Positions 11,589 to 46,379 are shown, counted from the stretch's first letter. The stretch: DNA of 64,000 nt from Branchiostoma lanceolatum (GCF_035083965.1 NC_089729.1:14620964-14684963); one strand, 5' to 3'. Made by a program: numbers and translations. The notes: generated from the letters alone by a model not told the origin.

Positions 11589-13864
11589 AATAACCAACAA
11601 CAATGAAAATGTCTAAAAATATGCTATAGTACTGTACATTTCTTCGCAAACAAATTTTGTTCCTAAACTCATGATTGAGTTATGAATATCAACTACATGT
11701 ACTAAAATTTTCCAGTATATGTAATTCTCATACTGCTCAGATTATTAGGCCCTGAGTAGGTACGGAAATAAGGAGTTTAAAACTTCCTTGATCAGAATGG
11801 ATGGGTTAGTCGACATACCTTTACTAACAGGCTACATTTCTACAATTTTAAGGCCTATACCGAGATAGATCACACTATTTCTTTTGAATCATACATGTAA
11901 CGTTACGTTACTTCCATTTCCAAAATTTTACTTGTGACATCTTTTGAATTTTGAGTCGTTGCATTATTACGCATATGCATCTATATCCATGATACAGGAC
12001 ACTGCAGGTACAAAACACACAGGAGACCATACTAAAACAACCAGAGCGTAAATAATTCGGCCCCAAGAGACAAAAAGCCTTCCAAACACTTGTTGTCACC
12101 CACCTGTTCATTCACCTGTTCATCTGAAAACTTTCACTTCCGGGTTTCTGACCTTTCACCTCACAGCTGTGCATCACATGTGCGGAGTATTCCAAACCAC
12201 TTGAGGGTGACACCTTATTATTTTGTCAACTTTCATATCAAATCAAAGTTATCAATAAATGCTCTATAACAGTCAATGTAGTATTAATAACATTGCTAGT
12301 GTTATATATCAATATCTACGTTTTTAATATTGCTCTCAAATAAAGTTGATAATTCTTCCCTATAGAAAATAGAATCGTCCAGGTGTGCATGTGAATCTAA
12401 CGGGACAGGAGACAAGCTCCAGGTATCAGCTCCAGTTAAGGGTGGCGAACTGTTCAACCCGGGTACTTAAGGGTACGATCTAACGGTACCGGGGCCGTGA
12501 CAGAACCGCCAGCGGGGCCAGATGGCCCACTGAACCGCCAGACTGTCCACTTGGAGCCGGTAGGAGGGTCGAAGTTTCCGTGGCGCGAACTTTTTGCAGC
12601 AACAGCTGTTTGGGTGCGGTTTTAGACAAGGTAAGTTTTAGACGGCAGATCCTACTTTATGATACACACAACATGGCTTGAAAAGAAGTTTCAAAGTTCT
12701 AATATTTTGATGCTTTTGATCTTTATAGATGATTTTTTGCTTTTGAGATCTTTGTTGAAGTTTAGGAATTATGGATTATTTGATGATAAATGTTACTTGC
12801 TATATGTTTCGCAGTGTTACTATTAAAGTATGGCCTTTTAAGGGTACAGAGGTTTTGCTTGCCTTGTCAACTTTTACCAAAGTTCAACCCGACTTTGCAT
12901 GGCTGCGTCATGTCACACAGGGACTGGTATGTGTGAATCGTTTTTAAATTGCAAGTAGTACGTACATGTATAGCGTTAACATCCACTACCATAATACCGC
13001 CACGTTTACTGCAATTTCTAAAGTGACGCTAAGTTAGCAAATGAGCAACTCGTCATTTTTTCCCGGTTACAAATCGATGTTATAGCTTACCTTTGCCACT
13101 TGTGCTGTGTATGTTTCATGAATATTCAGCATTTTGGGCAATGAAGTTTTTAACGTTACAAGCAAACACATATCTGTAATTTTAACAACACGAAAAGGTT
13201 TGAAGTAAATGTTTTACCTTATATTATATAAGTTATAAAAAAATTGTTGCAACGATTCCAAAACAAAAATAGGAAATTTTAGAATTCAAACAATGATTTT
13301 ATGGAGGATGGAACAAAAGAGGAAGACTTAAAAGAAGGTGTAATATATAAAAGATCAGAATTGATATGCAGATGGTTAGAAACTTTAATCATTTCTTCTT
13401 TTAACTTTATTTATCTTTTCATTTTCTGTTACCTTTATATTTCATGCTTGATGATAAGCATGAAATAATAATTTTCAGACATACCCAACTCTATCTTACT
13501 GATCCTATAACTTAAAGTATAAGTGCTGTCATCTATCATTGCAAAGAATATCACTATTTGTCCATCATGAATAATTAAAGTAATGGAGTAGAAAGGTAAT
13601 TAGTTCAAACAAAGAATATTGATTTTCTTTATGATGACAGTTCTCATTTGGTTTAGATAGTGCATTAATCATGAGGTATGATATTTGGTATGATGAACAT
13701 TACATTTTGGACTTTTCCTTGAAAGAATTTGTATCATCTGGACTTTATAATGAATGGTGGATCAATATGAACTATATATACTTAATATGTTTTGGGGTGA
13801 TATTGATAATTATACTAAGTCTAACATAGTATGATATGACAATGGCAGACAGTACCCTCCATTA

Positions 13865-14065
13865 ACATTAATCCACTGGGTTACATAAATCTGCCACTTT
13901 GAAAAACAGTGGGTTTGAGAGATCTGTATTGCAGCACCCCCCAGGTATGTATGATTGTGTAGTTTAGACAGACAGGATTGCATTATACTGAGGGATGTTG
14001 GGTTTGAAATCTGTTTGGACGTATCTTTTCAGGGAGGTGGATATATACACCCTGGTAGAATTATG
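13865..14065 (+). mobile_element. MITE copy (family also at 42146-42333)
   Basis: It matches 42146-42333 in reverse complement over its whole length (GTTACATAAATC, GCCACTTTGAAAAACAG, GATGTTGG, TCTGTTTGGACGTATCTTTTC). In the partner copy the ends form imperfect inverted repeats of about 25 bp around ACATAA(T/A)TCCGCCA. Confidence 0.75.
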
Positions 14066-14570
14066 TTAGTGCATGTTAACCATAGACTTCAGTCTGGATT
14101 GTCTACATGTGCATATGCATGTCTGTTTGCATGTACACTCTGTACCTTTTGACCCCAAAACTTTGGACTATTGTGCAATTTTTTGACACTTCAATGACTT
14201 TGTAACAACTTGCTGTCTGGCCACATCTACTAGTGTCTACTTCCTGTTTTATTCCAGCCTTTAAACTTTGATTCTGTATTTTTGCTCTGTCATATAAAAC
14301 AAATCACTTTACATAAAGTCTTACTTAGATTTGAATCATATTAAAAGGTTTGTTTAATTTTAAGTCTTTTTTATCTGTAACGTTATTGACTTAGCAAGGT
14401 AAGTATGAAATGAAAACAGATAAAAATGCTTTACAGAAAATTACTCTCTGTTTCTCCAAATTGTAAAAAATTCTGTAGTATTAGACATATTAGCTTTGAC
14501 CTTCTCAATCAAATCTGTAAGAAGATCTAGATTTACCTTATAAAAGTTTTGTACGTAAAGATGGTGTCAA

Positions 14571-14790
14571 ACTAAGTGGCTAGGTTCTAGCTAGTGGACA
14601 GAGGTCCAGGGTTCGATCCCTAGCATTCCTGGCTAGATGTTTCGTCTTCGGTAAGGTATGTACATTTAATTGACACAACTTTCTTCACTCCACCCAGGTG
14701 TAAAAATGGGTATCTGACTTTAAAAGTCGGTGGAAGGAGAGGGATGGGCTTCATTTTTCAATAACGTGCCCTAGACACGTATCTTGCCTA
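14571..14790 (+). mobile_element. tRNA-like SINE candidate
   Basis: A B-box-like GGTTCGATCCCTAG lies about 40 bp after an A-box-like TAGCTAGTGGAC. A non-tRNA body (CCACCCAGGTGTAAAAATGGG, GGAGAGGGATGGGCTT) follows. Pol III-type SINE architecture. Confidence 0.5.
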
Positions 14791-14970
14791 AACAACCCAC
14801 TGCCCCTATGGCTAATTTAATATTTTTGTTACCAAAAGATACATTCCCCTTCTTCCTTGCATGAACGCGTACCACACAAACACGTGTTTACGCGCCGTGT
14901 GCCTTGGAGTGGTAAGAGACATGTGATACGGCCATGTTGGGACATGCTCTGAAACATCAGCAAAGAGAAA

Positions 14971-15024
14971 CATGGGTTTGTTTGGTTTGAAAACACGGCC
15001 TCTTTGTAGGTGGGTAACATGTGA
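14971..15024. repeat. Inverted repeat arm, partner at 11529-11588
   Basis: This is the reverse-complement partner of 11529-11588, carrying GTTTGTTTGGTTTGAAAACA and GGCCTCTTTGTAGG. Confidence 0.65.
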
Positions 15025-15321
15025 CAAGCTTTTTAAGACCCCCACAAAGTGAGATACGGTTAAATGCCTGTATTGCTTATCTTAGGAACTTTTAAATTGT
15101 GCTATATATGTTCACTGTTACAAAAAGTTATACAACTATGAGAAGCACATGACTGTATGCTTGGGCATTGGTGTTCAAAACAATAATGCATCGACAATTA
15201 CTTGAGAAAATTATAAAGTACTTTTAAAGTACTATAGACAACTATTTTTGGCGTATCTTACTACCTGGATGTCTAACTTTCATCAAAGTACTTTTAAAGT
15301 ACTTTTATCCAAAATACTTTA

Positions 15322-15502
15322 CAGTCAAAACTGCCCAAGAAGACTAATTGGGGGACCAACTATCTATGTGTACAGGTGGTCACTATATACAGGATTCTTA
15401 ATGCTTGTGTCAGTGGGAAAAATTATAAAAGGTCCACCGAAATATGGTCACATTGGCCAGATGGTCGTAATGTAGAGGTGGTCACTTGTACACATTTGAC
15501 TG
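15322..15502. mobile_element. Small mariner-like MITE
   Basis: The ends are CAGTCAAA and TTTGACTG. The left end is preceded by TA; the right flank is TT, perhaps a decayed TA target site. Internal motifs (GGTGGTCAC, TTCTTAATGCTTG, ACATTGGCCAG) recur in the interrupted copy at 22200-22985. Confidence 0.7.
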
Positions 15503-16384
15503 TTCATTTTGATATGTGCGTATTTTCATTAGCCCATCTCTAGTATGACATTTCATTGTAAAAGTAATTTTCTTTCAATATACCACTTTGACTTCCTTTT
15601 TGTTATTGTTACTGCAAAATCTATAAACCCTATTTATATATCAATATCTGCGCAACAGCTGATTAAAATTGAGTTAAAGTTAAACATGGATAGAAAAGGG
15701 CTGATGACAACTAGTCCTACTTTTCTGTGTAGGTCTTTTGGTGAACTGAACAAATACATGTTGTTTTTCTCGTACCATCCTCTTCATTAGTACCCGATCA
15801 ACATTTACTGTTTAAAGTCTCCAGGCAACCGCTGCGGACCACTTCCTCCTGAACAAACAACAAACACACCACGGAACTGGACAACACAACAACAAGAGTT
15901 GCCTCTTTGCTCAATACAGACCTATGTTAGTGAACTGTAGGATGTCAATTTAATTTGTATACGGATAATACTTCAAATGTGATGCAAACATGTAGAAAGT
16001 TTGTGAATTATCTATTTTCCCGATCTCAAAATCAGATATCTAAAAAAAAGGATTGCTGAACAAAAAGACACTTAACAAGGCCTTAGTAAACAAAACAGTT
16101 TTGAATTGGGTTTAGCCACATGACTTATCCTGTAGTTAAGTACCCTTCTCTCTCTCTTTTATACCTTAAGAGTGCTGAAGTGGTGTGTGTTGTCACCCTT
16201 TTCAGCTCAACTACACAGTAGCCCCGGCTATGTATGCAGAGGCATAACGGAAGTTATTCCCAAAGATAGCTCCCTGTCATGCCTATATGACCATCTTATT
16301 GGCCGAATATTATTGCGTTCAGAACAGCTGGGTGCTAAGTGCCACTCCTGTTAATCGTTGTGAGTGCGGATCGCGTGACATATT
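15503..16384. other. Noncoding stretch before the satellite array
   Basis: No gene or clear repeat was recognised. The short open frames lack family similarity. Confidence 0.35.
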
Positions 16385-17770
16385 TTCCACAATCCGACAG
16401 GTGGCTTTCCGAATCGCTCGCTTTCCTTCCCAATGTCCTGTAATGTGATAGTCGTGACCTAACTGCTTGAACTGACCAAGTTAAACACTTCTTTTCTGAC
16501 CTAAGGATTACTTCTAAAGCTAATGGGACATATTGGTAAAAATGCGACAGGTGGTTTTAAATTGTTTTCCTTTTTTTCCTGGTGTCCAGAATATGATCAT
16601 TGTCAACTGACTGCTTGAACTGATTTTAACACTTAATTCTTACCTTCAGTAAGAAATGTTTGCCTGTAAAGACATATTCTGTAAAATGGGACAGGTGGTT
16701 TGAAAATTGCTTTCTTTCCTTGTGTCCAGAATGTGACCCTTATGACCAGACTGCTTAAACTGATAAAGTTTAACTGTCATTTTCTGACCTAAGGTTTGAA
16801 AGTCTTACCTATATATCAGACCGGACATATTTTTGAAAATCGGACAGGTGGTTTTAAGATTGTTTTTTATCTTTCCTGGTGTCCAGAATATGATCATTAT
16901 GACCAGACTGTTTAAGTTAAACTGATTTTAACACTTGAGTTTTCAACTACAGTTAGGAAATCTTGCTCTTAATACCAGTGGGACATGTTTCTAAAAATCC
17001 AACAGACGGTTTTAAGATTATTTTCTTACTTTCCTGGTGTATAGAATGTGATCATTATAACCAGACTGCTTCAACTGACCAATTAGATACTTATTTTTTT
17101 ACCTACTGTTGAAAAGGCTAATGCTTCAAAAGGACATATTTTTTTAAAATCTGACAGGTGGTTTTGAAATTGCTGTCTTAATTTCCAGGTATCGAGAATG
17201 TGATCATTATGAACTAACTGCTTAAACTTGTAACTATTTTTTGACCTACAGTTAGAAAATCTTGCTTCTAACTCACTTTCCAGTAATACTGAGAATCTGA
17301 AATCTTGAGACATATTTTTACAATCCAGCAGGTGGTTTCAGAACTGCTTGCTTCCTTTTCTGGGTCCCTGTAATATAATCATTATGACCTGTCGTCTTGA
17401 ACTGATCAAGTTGAACAGCACTTATTTCTGACCTATATCAAACAGCTGGCTACTAGATCATTTTCCAGTATTATAATAATTGTGTGATGTATTTAGACAA
17501 TCCAACAGGTGGTTTCAGATCAGCTTGTTTCCTTTTCTGGGTCCCTGTTATACAATTATTATGACTTATCGTCTTGAACTGATCAAGTTGAACAGCATTT
17601 ATTTCTGACCTATATCCGAACAACTGGCTACTAATTCTACTTCTAGTATTATACTGAGGAATTATTAGAAATATTTTTACAACCCGACAGGTGGTTTTTG
17701 AATTGCCTGCTCTCCTTCCCAGTTTCATGTTATCATATCGGGATGACATGACGTTTTGAATAATAAAAGT
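16385..17770. repeat. Degenerate satellite, ~150-bp then ~178-bp units (nine copies)
   Basis: Nine copies of an anchor resembling GACAGGTGGTTT recur at about 16396, 16546, 16690, 16843, 17001, 17153, 17328, 17504 and 17686. Each is followed by a T/C-rich block, a GTGTCCAGAAT(A/G)TGATCATTATGACC-like block (described in parts), a CTGCTTGAACTGA block and a TTTCTGACCTA block. The first six units are 144-158 bp long. The last three spacings are 175-182 bp and share extra sequence (GATCAAGTTGAACAGCA, CAGCTGGCTACTA), so two unit types are present. Confidence 0.88.
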
Positions 17771-20769
17771 TTTAAAAAAGGACAATTTCTAAAATGACCA
17801 ATATCATACTAGACAGCATATAGGATCATATAATTTATAGTCAGTCCTGTATATTCTTGAATAAGATTTATATCCAAAATTAAAAAAAAGAGATGGGATA
17901 CTAAGAAGTAAACAAGGCACTTGAAGGAATCATCCTCAATGCAAGTTTGAACTTTTGCATGTTGTTTAAAAGGTACTTAAACATATTCAGGCCAAGTAGT
18001 AGTCCAAAAATAATTGTTTCTCAGACAAAATAACAATCCAAGATAATATATTTGTAAGATCTAAAAATAGAAGAACAGCTCTTGAGCCTTAAATGTATCC
18101 TTAGATGCCTTCTTAAAGTTTTCGTGACACTCAAGTGAGCCAAGTCTTTGAGTGCCCATTCTAAATTCAGTCCTTTTTTATCTTCCTTCTCTTTGTCTTT
18201 TGAATACCTTTTGTGTTATTCAGCTAGGTTCATTTTGACCCTGAGTCTTTACTGTTCCTAAGGGCTTAGTAGGGAACTGGGAAGAATGTATTTCTCCATG
18301 CATGATTTTCCGCAGCGTATCGCGTTTCCCACCCTTGGGGCCGGGTAGAATACAAAACACAAGTGTAGCAATGCACCTGTTAGCTGGGTCTAGATCTAGA
18401 GCTCTCTCTGCAATAACCAATATGTTCTGTTTAAAAGGTAGGTTTGATATCTATAGGCAAATTCTGATATGATTTTAGACGAGTAGATCATATATAGCTT
18501 ATAGATGTTTTTGGTTGGAGTTGTGGCTGATAGTTTGAATTCTTGTGAGAAATCTTTGTTGTTTTGCCGTTGAAAGATTCCATCTGGTGAAACAACACTT
18601 GCGAGAATAACAAAATTGTGGTTTAGCTTTGTTATAAAATTGAACTCTTACGTTTAGCATATAGACATTAAGTATTTGCATTGGTTTTGAAATATTGTTG
18701 AGTTCAAAACCTGAAAGATGTTACATTTGAAAACAATGCATTTACCGGTAAATATGTTGTTGGGAATGAGGTGTTTTAAGTGTACAAATGTAGTACTAGT
18801 GTAGGTGGGGACAGTCCTATGTTTTGACACCCCTATATGTTCCCACCCCATTCTGACATCCCTGTGTTAGGGTCATGGTTAGGGGGTTTCGGAACATAGG
18901 GGGTGTTGGAACATAGGGGTATAACGTTACCTATATATATAGGTTTTGGATATATGTACTAGTATGTCACTAAATTCAATATGGCCACTGTTTTTCTTGT
19001 TTCATAATATTGAGTCAATCCATATTGGCTAGGCTGTTCTGTTCTAAAAAAACACTCTGGGCATGAAAACTTAAAACATCAATATATAGTTTTATTAATT
19101 GTCAAATTCAAAGATGCATAGCCAAAACAATCTTTTAAATCAATATTTTCAGAAATAGTTCTAGTTTAGTAAGATATTTTTTGGTGTGTCCTAGTTTGAC
19201 AAAGATATATATACATATATCAATTCCCTTGACAGTTTTCAATGAATGATCATTATGTTAACATTATGTGTCACTAGAAGAGGTCCCACAAGTATATAAT
19301 TGATGATTCACACAATGGGTGTGAAAAAAAGGACTTTACCCCCAACTCAACAAACAAACCGTAAACCTTTAACTACGCAGCACACGTAGCATCGCATTCC
19401 ACAAATATTTGATAATCACGATTGCATCGTCAAACAGTCTTCAGTTTCCTTGTGGTAAAATTTAAAAACTTACAAATTTCAGAATTTGAAACATTTTCAT
19501 AGTGCAATATGATGATTACCAAATGCATACCTTGTGATTGTATATAGAGTTCTCTAACAGCTTAGGGTAATGCAAGCTGATGCTGTTGTAAATATTTGAT
19601 GAGTCTATTGGCCATTTAACTCCGCGTGAGTCTTTGTTGTTCGCCTCGCAACATAGTTTTGTGATGACCTTTGCCCTTTATGCATTGAACATGGTGGCTG
19701 ACAAAAGATATTGCATTTGTCTGAAAGAGTGATGTTAGGTCATACTTATTTTTGTATGAATCAGGAAAAGAATTCTGGAATCTAGTGTTCAATTTGTTCC
19801 TGTTGTTTTTCAGTATCAGCCACCAAAATGATAAACTGAACTGTTCGTGCAATCCTTTATTGTCAAGAAATGATCACCATTGTTGCTTTGTTGACTTACA
19901 TGTAGAACTATAGATGTTATTCACAATTTCATTGATGCATTAAAAACATTGAATTGCTAGTAAAATGGCAGTTGTGTTTTCAAATGTAAAGCAAAGGCTG
20001 CCTATATATAAGACTTATTTAAAGGGACAAGGTAACTAGTACATTAAACATTGTGTAAGTTCAAGGCCATTCGGTTTGAGGAGTACTGGCTTAGAGGGGC
20101 TAGGTTTTAGCTTTGTTTGTCTCAGACAAAATGAAATATAATATCATTCTTTTTACACAGTTGTGTGATAAATCATAATGATACAATCAGGGCAGTGTCC
20201 AGGACCCATCCCTCTGTCCTAGGTTAGAAATTTGCTTGTTGGGACAGACAAAAATTTCACCCCATCTGTCCAAAATATCAGTTCATCACATCATGAAACT
20301 GATGAAAAAAATGTATTTTTGCGATCTTAAAGTTAGAATAATTACAGATTTAGAAATGAAAATTATCAACATGGGGTCCCAAACGTTGAGTGGGACAGGA
20401 AAAAATGTAAAGCTTAAGAGACAGTCCTGGTGCGTGCAAAGGGAATTCTCTGAGGTTATCAAGTGCTAAACCACTGAGATTTGTACATTTGGTGACAGTT
20501 GCTATGTGGAAGTGTTTGATTAACTGTTATCTCTTCTATTCGGTCTGAAGGACAGTTCAGCTGACCACGCACACACTGGTGATAATGTTGGGCCCATACC
20601 AGATAATATGACTAATGATTAACGAGGCTTATTTGCATATCTCAATGACATCAAATCATGCATTGGCTTTTCAATTATGAAATATTGTAGGACTAATTTT
20701 TGCCTGATAGTCTATGCAATATCAGTAAAGGATATTTGGAATCAGTCACTGACCATTGAAGAGTTTTCC
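17771..20769. other. Gene-free stretch
   Basis: I see no coding exon. The stretch is AT-rich and includes a small hairpin-prone segment (18826-18920). Confidence 0.35.
18826..18920. repeat. Short imperfect inverted repeat
   Basis: ACACCCCTATATGTTCC is mirrored by two direct copies of GGAACATAGGGG(G/T). It may be a small foldback remnant. Confidence 0.55.
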
Positions 20770-20945
20770 TATTCTGAATTGGCAAGTTGTTAAAGAGAGA
20801 GGATTTGCAGATTGATAAAGAGAGAGAATTTGCAAGTTGTTAAAGAGAGAGAGAGTTTATAGTCTCTAGGGTCTCTAGAGTTTATAGCCTCTATAGGGTC
20901 TCTAGAGTTTATAGTCTTTAGTTTAGAGAGACTATAAACTCACTG
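20770..20945. repeat. GAGA-rich and TCTCTAGAGTTTATAG repeat cluster
   Basis: Three copies of a (T)TAAAGAGAGA unit are followed by repeated AGAGTTTATAG / CTCTAGGGTCTCTAGAG units that also pair with each other as inverted repeats. It is a simple-sequence-derived, hairpin-forming tract. Confidence 0.65.
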
Positions 20946-20999
20946 TGTATCTGTAAGGTGTGATTATCCGGGCTTTAGTTAAAAGGCCGGCAAGTGGTC

Positions 21000-21436
21000 T
21001 GAAGGTAATTATTTGCGTTCTGGCTCGGCCGTGTTTGATGTTGCATTCTCGTACGCGGGATTCGTGTGCAGGGGGCCGTAACGAGGCATATCGGCGGGGG
21101 GCGTGCAACGGCCTTTGCTCCAAAGACGTCTCCCCCGATGCACGTTCGCTACTGTTAGCTCTTTGCGTTTGTTTTGTGACCCTTGTTGACTTTGCTTGAC
21201 CTTATCATTCGGCGAAAAAGGGGACAGGGCAGTGTGTTGGTAGAAGACGCATAAACTGGTACGCCCTAAGTAAAGACAGTAAATCACTGTGTGCTGTCGG
21301 TCGGGTGGTGTTGTGTAAGTTCGAGTCGTTTTGAAGTACCAAAAACATGGAAATGGGGCAAAGTCAAGCAGCCATGAGTGAGACGATACCGTTTAAGTTC
21401 GGGGACTAGAGTCTAGTTAGATTTACCAACTTAAAG
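21000..21436 (+). other. Candidate 5' noncoding exon of delphilin
   Basis: This is a locally CpG-rich block that ends in a strong donor, CTTAAAG|GTAAGT, at 21436/21437. The first delphilin coding exon begins right after an acceptor (24336-24337), so at least one upstream noncoding exon must exist; this is the nearest good candidate. It contains a short open frame from ATG at 21346 (MEMGQSQAAM...) with an in-frame TAG before the donor, which would act as an upstream ORF. There is no direct proof of transcription. Confidence 0.3.
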
Positions 21437-22199
21437 GTAAGTAGATTTGTCAAAATTTAAGACTAGTTCCGTTTCATCATGTATATAGTTGCTTATTCTT
21501 ATAACATAATACAATGTACACTTGTTTTTTTGCTTAATTCCTAGCTAATTATATACAAATGTACATGATTGTGTACATGTGAAGACCACCAACTAAATGC
21601 AAGGAAAATTTGATAAACTATTTTTAGAAAGACTATTAGCAGAACTGTCAGTTTTTGTATCAATCGCAGAAAATGAAATTTCTGTTCGAAATTGATGAGT
21701 GAACTTTCAGTTGACATAAACTGCAGAAAAATATTTAGATGAACTCAAAGCTAAAATTTGGATGTGAAATGACATGTCTATACGTGTTTGGTTCTGCTGG
21801 AATGACAGTGTAAATAGGACGATGATTACCATTTGGCCCATTGTGTAACCTGGGGTCATTGTATAACCATGTATCACCTCAGGTGATCTGCCTAGTAAGT
21901 AGGTCCTCAGATTCAGAACATTCCATTCTAAAAAACATTTTGAAAATTGTAGTTTTATGAGATTTGATAAGGCGAAGAAAGTTTAAAGCCGAATTAATGA
22001 ATCTTCATGTGGAACTTGACCACTGTGACTGTCACAACAACTTTTTAGATGATGTTTACATTTTGGAGAAGACATTATATGATTCTTTTTAGTAAGATAA
22101 TGCTTGAAATAATTTATATTTCATGTTATTCCAATTATTTAGATAACGATATGACATAAGTTTGAAATTGATTTGGATACAGTTCATACTGAACCATGG

Positions 22200-22985
22200 T
22201 GCATAAACTGTCCAAGAGGACCACTCAGGCTACAGATAAAATCTGGTCTATGTGGACAGGTGGTTACTAACGTAACATGACCTATTTACGTGCAGAACCT
22301 ATTTACGTCCGGTTTGGCTCATGTCCACATGTTGCGGTGTATTATGCCAAAGCCTGTTCTCATGAGCAATAAAGAACATCATAAGTATGATCCTTAGCCA
22401 TCTCTTTAATTTTTGCACAGCAAAACATAATGGCCATGCGTTTACCACGTGAACGCCACGTGCCGCGCATGTGGGGGGAAAATTACAGATAAACATTGCT
22501 TTTTTTTCGATCGCGTTAAGCAAGTGGCCGGACAGACATAGTGATTTTACTATCATTTGTCTGCAGACTACTTTGGACAGTTACTGTGCATTTTTTTCTG
22601 GTCTATGTTCTTCAAGCATAGCGCTAGAAGGGAAAGGATTCAGAAGTGGACGATAATGGGTTACCCTAGCACAATTCTTCATCATATACCTCAGTATAAA
22701 TACATGCTCGCACGGCGTTAAACAGGCGGAGAAAAACTTACAGACCATGCATTTTCTTTTTAGAAGAGCTGATATTTCTGCGCATTGGTTTGAAATTTGG
22801 CTCTGTCCGCGCGGTTTTAAGATAAATATGTTTTGAATAAATCGGACGTCAATTGGTCATGTTACGTTATACACAGCATTCTTAATGCTTGAATGTGTCA
22901 ATGGAAAAGATTACATTGGCCAGGCGGTCCCTTAGTGTAGTGGTGGATCACTTGAACACTACACGTTGCAGGTTTGACAGTCTAT
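22200..22985. mobile_element. Mariner-like MITE interrupted by another element
   Basis: The left piece (about 22200-22267: AACTGTCCAAGAGGACCAC, GGACAGGTGGT) and the right piece (about 22870-22985: CATTCTTAATGCTTG, ACATTGGCCAGGCGGTC, GGTTTGACAGT) are contiguous in the intact relative at 15322-15502. The element at 22268-22869 split them. Confidence 0.7.
22268..22869 (+). mobile_element. 602-bp transposon with perfect 15-bp inverted ends, nested
   Basis: The termini are TAACGTAACATGACC (22268-22282) and GGTCATGTTACGTTA (22855-22869), an exact inverted repeat. It carries no transposase frame. A second copy lies inverted in a delphilin intron (33189-33632). The two copies share a conserved segment that can be read as TIICLQ(T/I)TLDSYCAFF, but the surrounding frames break, so I treat it as noncoding. 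Confidence 0.85.
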
Positions 22986-23069
22986 AAACATTAATACTTA
23001 ATGAAAAAGGAACATGCCTAATATCTATAAGTAGATTTTTCTTCTTTGAAGGCCTTGAATGAAAAAAGA

Positions 23070-23467
23070 TTAGGCTACACCAAGTAATTTTTATGGATGA
23101 CGTCCTTTGGAGACCCTAAATCTAATGCGAGAGCGCGAAAAAAAACCAAGAAGGGCAGAAAAAAACAAGATGCCTAGTAGATTTGAGATAATAGTCGACG
23201 ACACATGTTAGGATACAAATTGAATGAGAGAACACAGTGTAACAACTAAGAAGTCTTTTATTCATCATGAAAACAGCAATAATTTGAATAAATCCATTGA
23301 AGTTGAACAGCAGTTGTTGTTCTGTCCTGTTTCTTACGATTTGCAGCACTGTCGTAACTCTTTGGTCATAGTTACAGGAAGTGGAATTTCTTGTTTTATT
23401 TCTGGGAACAGACCAAAATCAATGCGCGCGTGGACGTCATCCATAAAAATTACTTGGTGCAGCCTTA
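23070..23467. mobile_element. MITE with ~35-bp inverted ends
   Basis: CACCAAGTAATTTTTATGG then ATGACGTCC at 23078-23105 is mirrored exactly by GGACGTCAT then CCATAAAAATTACTTGGTG at 23432-23459. The outermost bases (TTAGGCTA / TGCAGCCTTA) pair imperfectly. Open frames inside (23122-23472) are not genes. Confidence 0.88.
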
Positions 23468-24339
23468 CGTAAAATACACCGACATGTCATACTGCAGGCC
23501 TGACCCTTACAGTGTCCTCATAACCCTTGACCTCCTTATGATACATTTGCAGCTGCAGTCAGAGGACCTGAGTTTTATTTGTTCTGACCAGAGGATCAAT
23601 ACAATACACATAGTACAGAGACACAGCTGTGAAGATATAGAGGCTGTTGAAGGGTTCTTTGAGTGTCTATTTACAGCTATTCTGCTACCATTAACTGTAG
23701 GCTAATTTTTCAAAACAGGGTGGGTACCTTATAATTAGAAATACGTGAAATGGCTGGGTAGCATTCTTTCTGGTAAGAAATTTCATTTAGTTTGGAATGC
23801 AGTGCAGTTCTAGTACAACATTGTATCAATTTTACAGTAACTTCTATTATCTATTGTCTTCTAAAGTAATTACCTGTCGATGTGATTGATTGGTTGAGAA
23901 GGCAAAGACTGACAGAACAAGGATATCCCAGGGTTCATCTGCTGGGACCAGGATGTTTTAAAATTTCTACTTTGGGCTATTTCGAACAATTTTCTTACGT
24001 GAGGTTATTTTTAGAGCAATGGTAACAGAACCTTAAAGTTAAACAATGGGCAGTTTGACTAGACACTACTGTTGAGACTGTAACCATTTACTGATCATTT
24101 ACTTTAAATTTTCTTCCCTGGCCTGATTACTGATTTTTTTACTGACAATCTACTGGGAATTTACATACAAGTGTGACTATTTAGTAAATGTAAAGACAGT
24201 GAATCTTTTACTATTTAGTAGACGCTGTCAGTACTTAACAGTAAATTTTCAGTTATGAGTTTTGCCAAGTTTCAACAGTTGTCAATTTTAGTGTACAAAG
24301 ATTCTTGTAATTAGAGCCATATGTTTTTCTGTTACAGGA

Positions 24340-46379
<22,040 letters not shown>

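Larger units (their letters stand above)
9920..13850. other. Gene-free stretch in the ZDHHC4-delphilin interval
   Basis: I found no coding exon with family similarity. CpG is locally richer at 10,000-10,560 and 12,380-12,640. A good splice donor, GACAAG|GTAAGT, sits at 12630/12631 after the GC-richer block, so this could be a 5' noncoding exon of the plus-strand delphilin gene 11.7 kb downstream. That is only a possibility. Tandem GGGGGTACTTCTATT motifs occur at 11361-11452. Confidence 0.35.

Noticed and set aside
22471-22656. Small protein conserved with 33393-33593
   Set aside because: Both lie in copies of the same transposon and the frames diverge outside a short block; more likely noncoding repeat similarity.
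23391-23705. 104-codon frame on the plus strand
   Set aside because: It starts inside a MITE arm and shows no domain or splice support.
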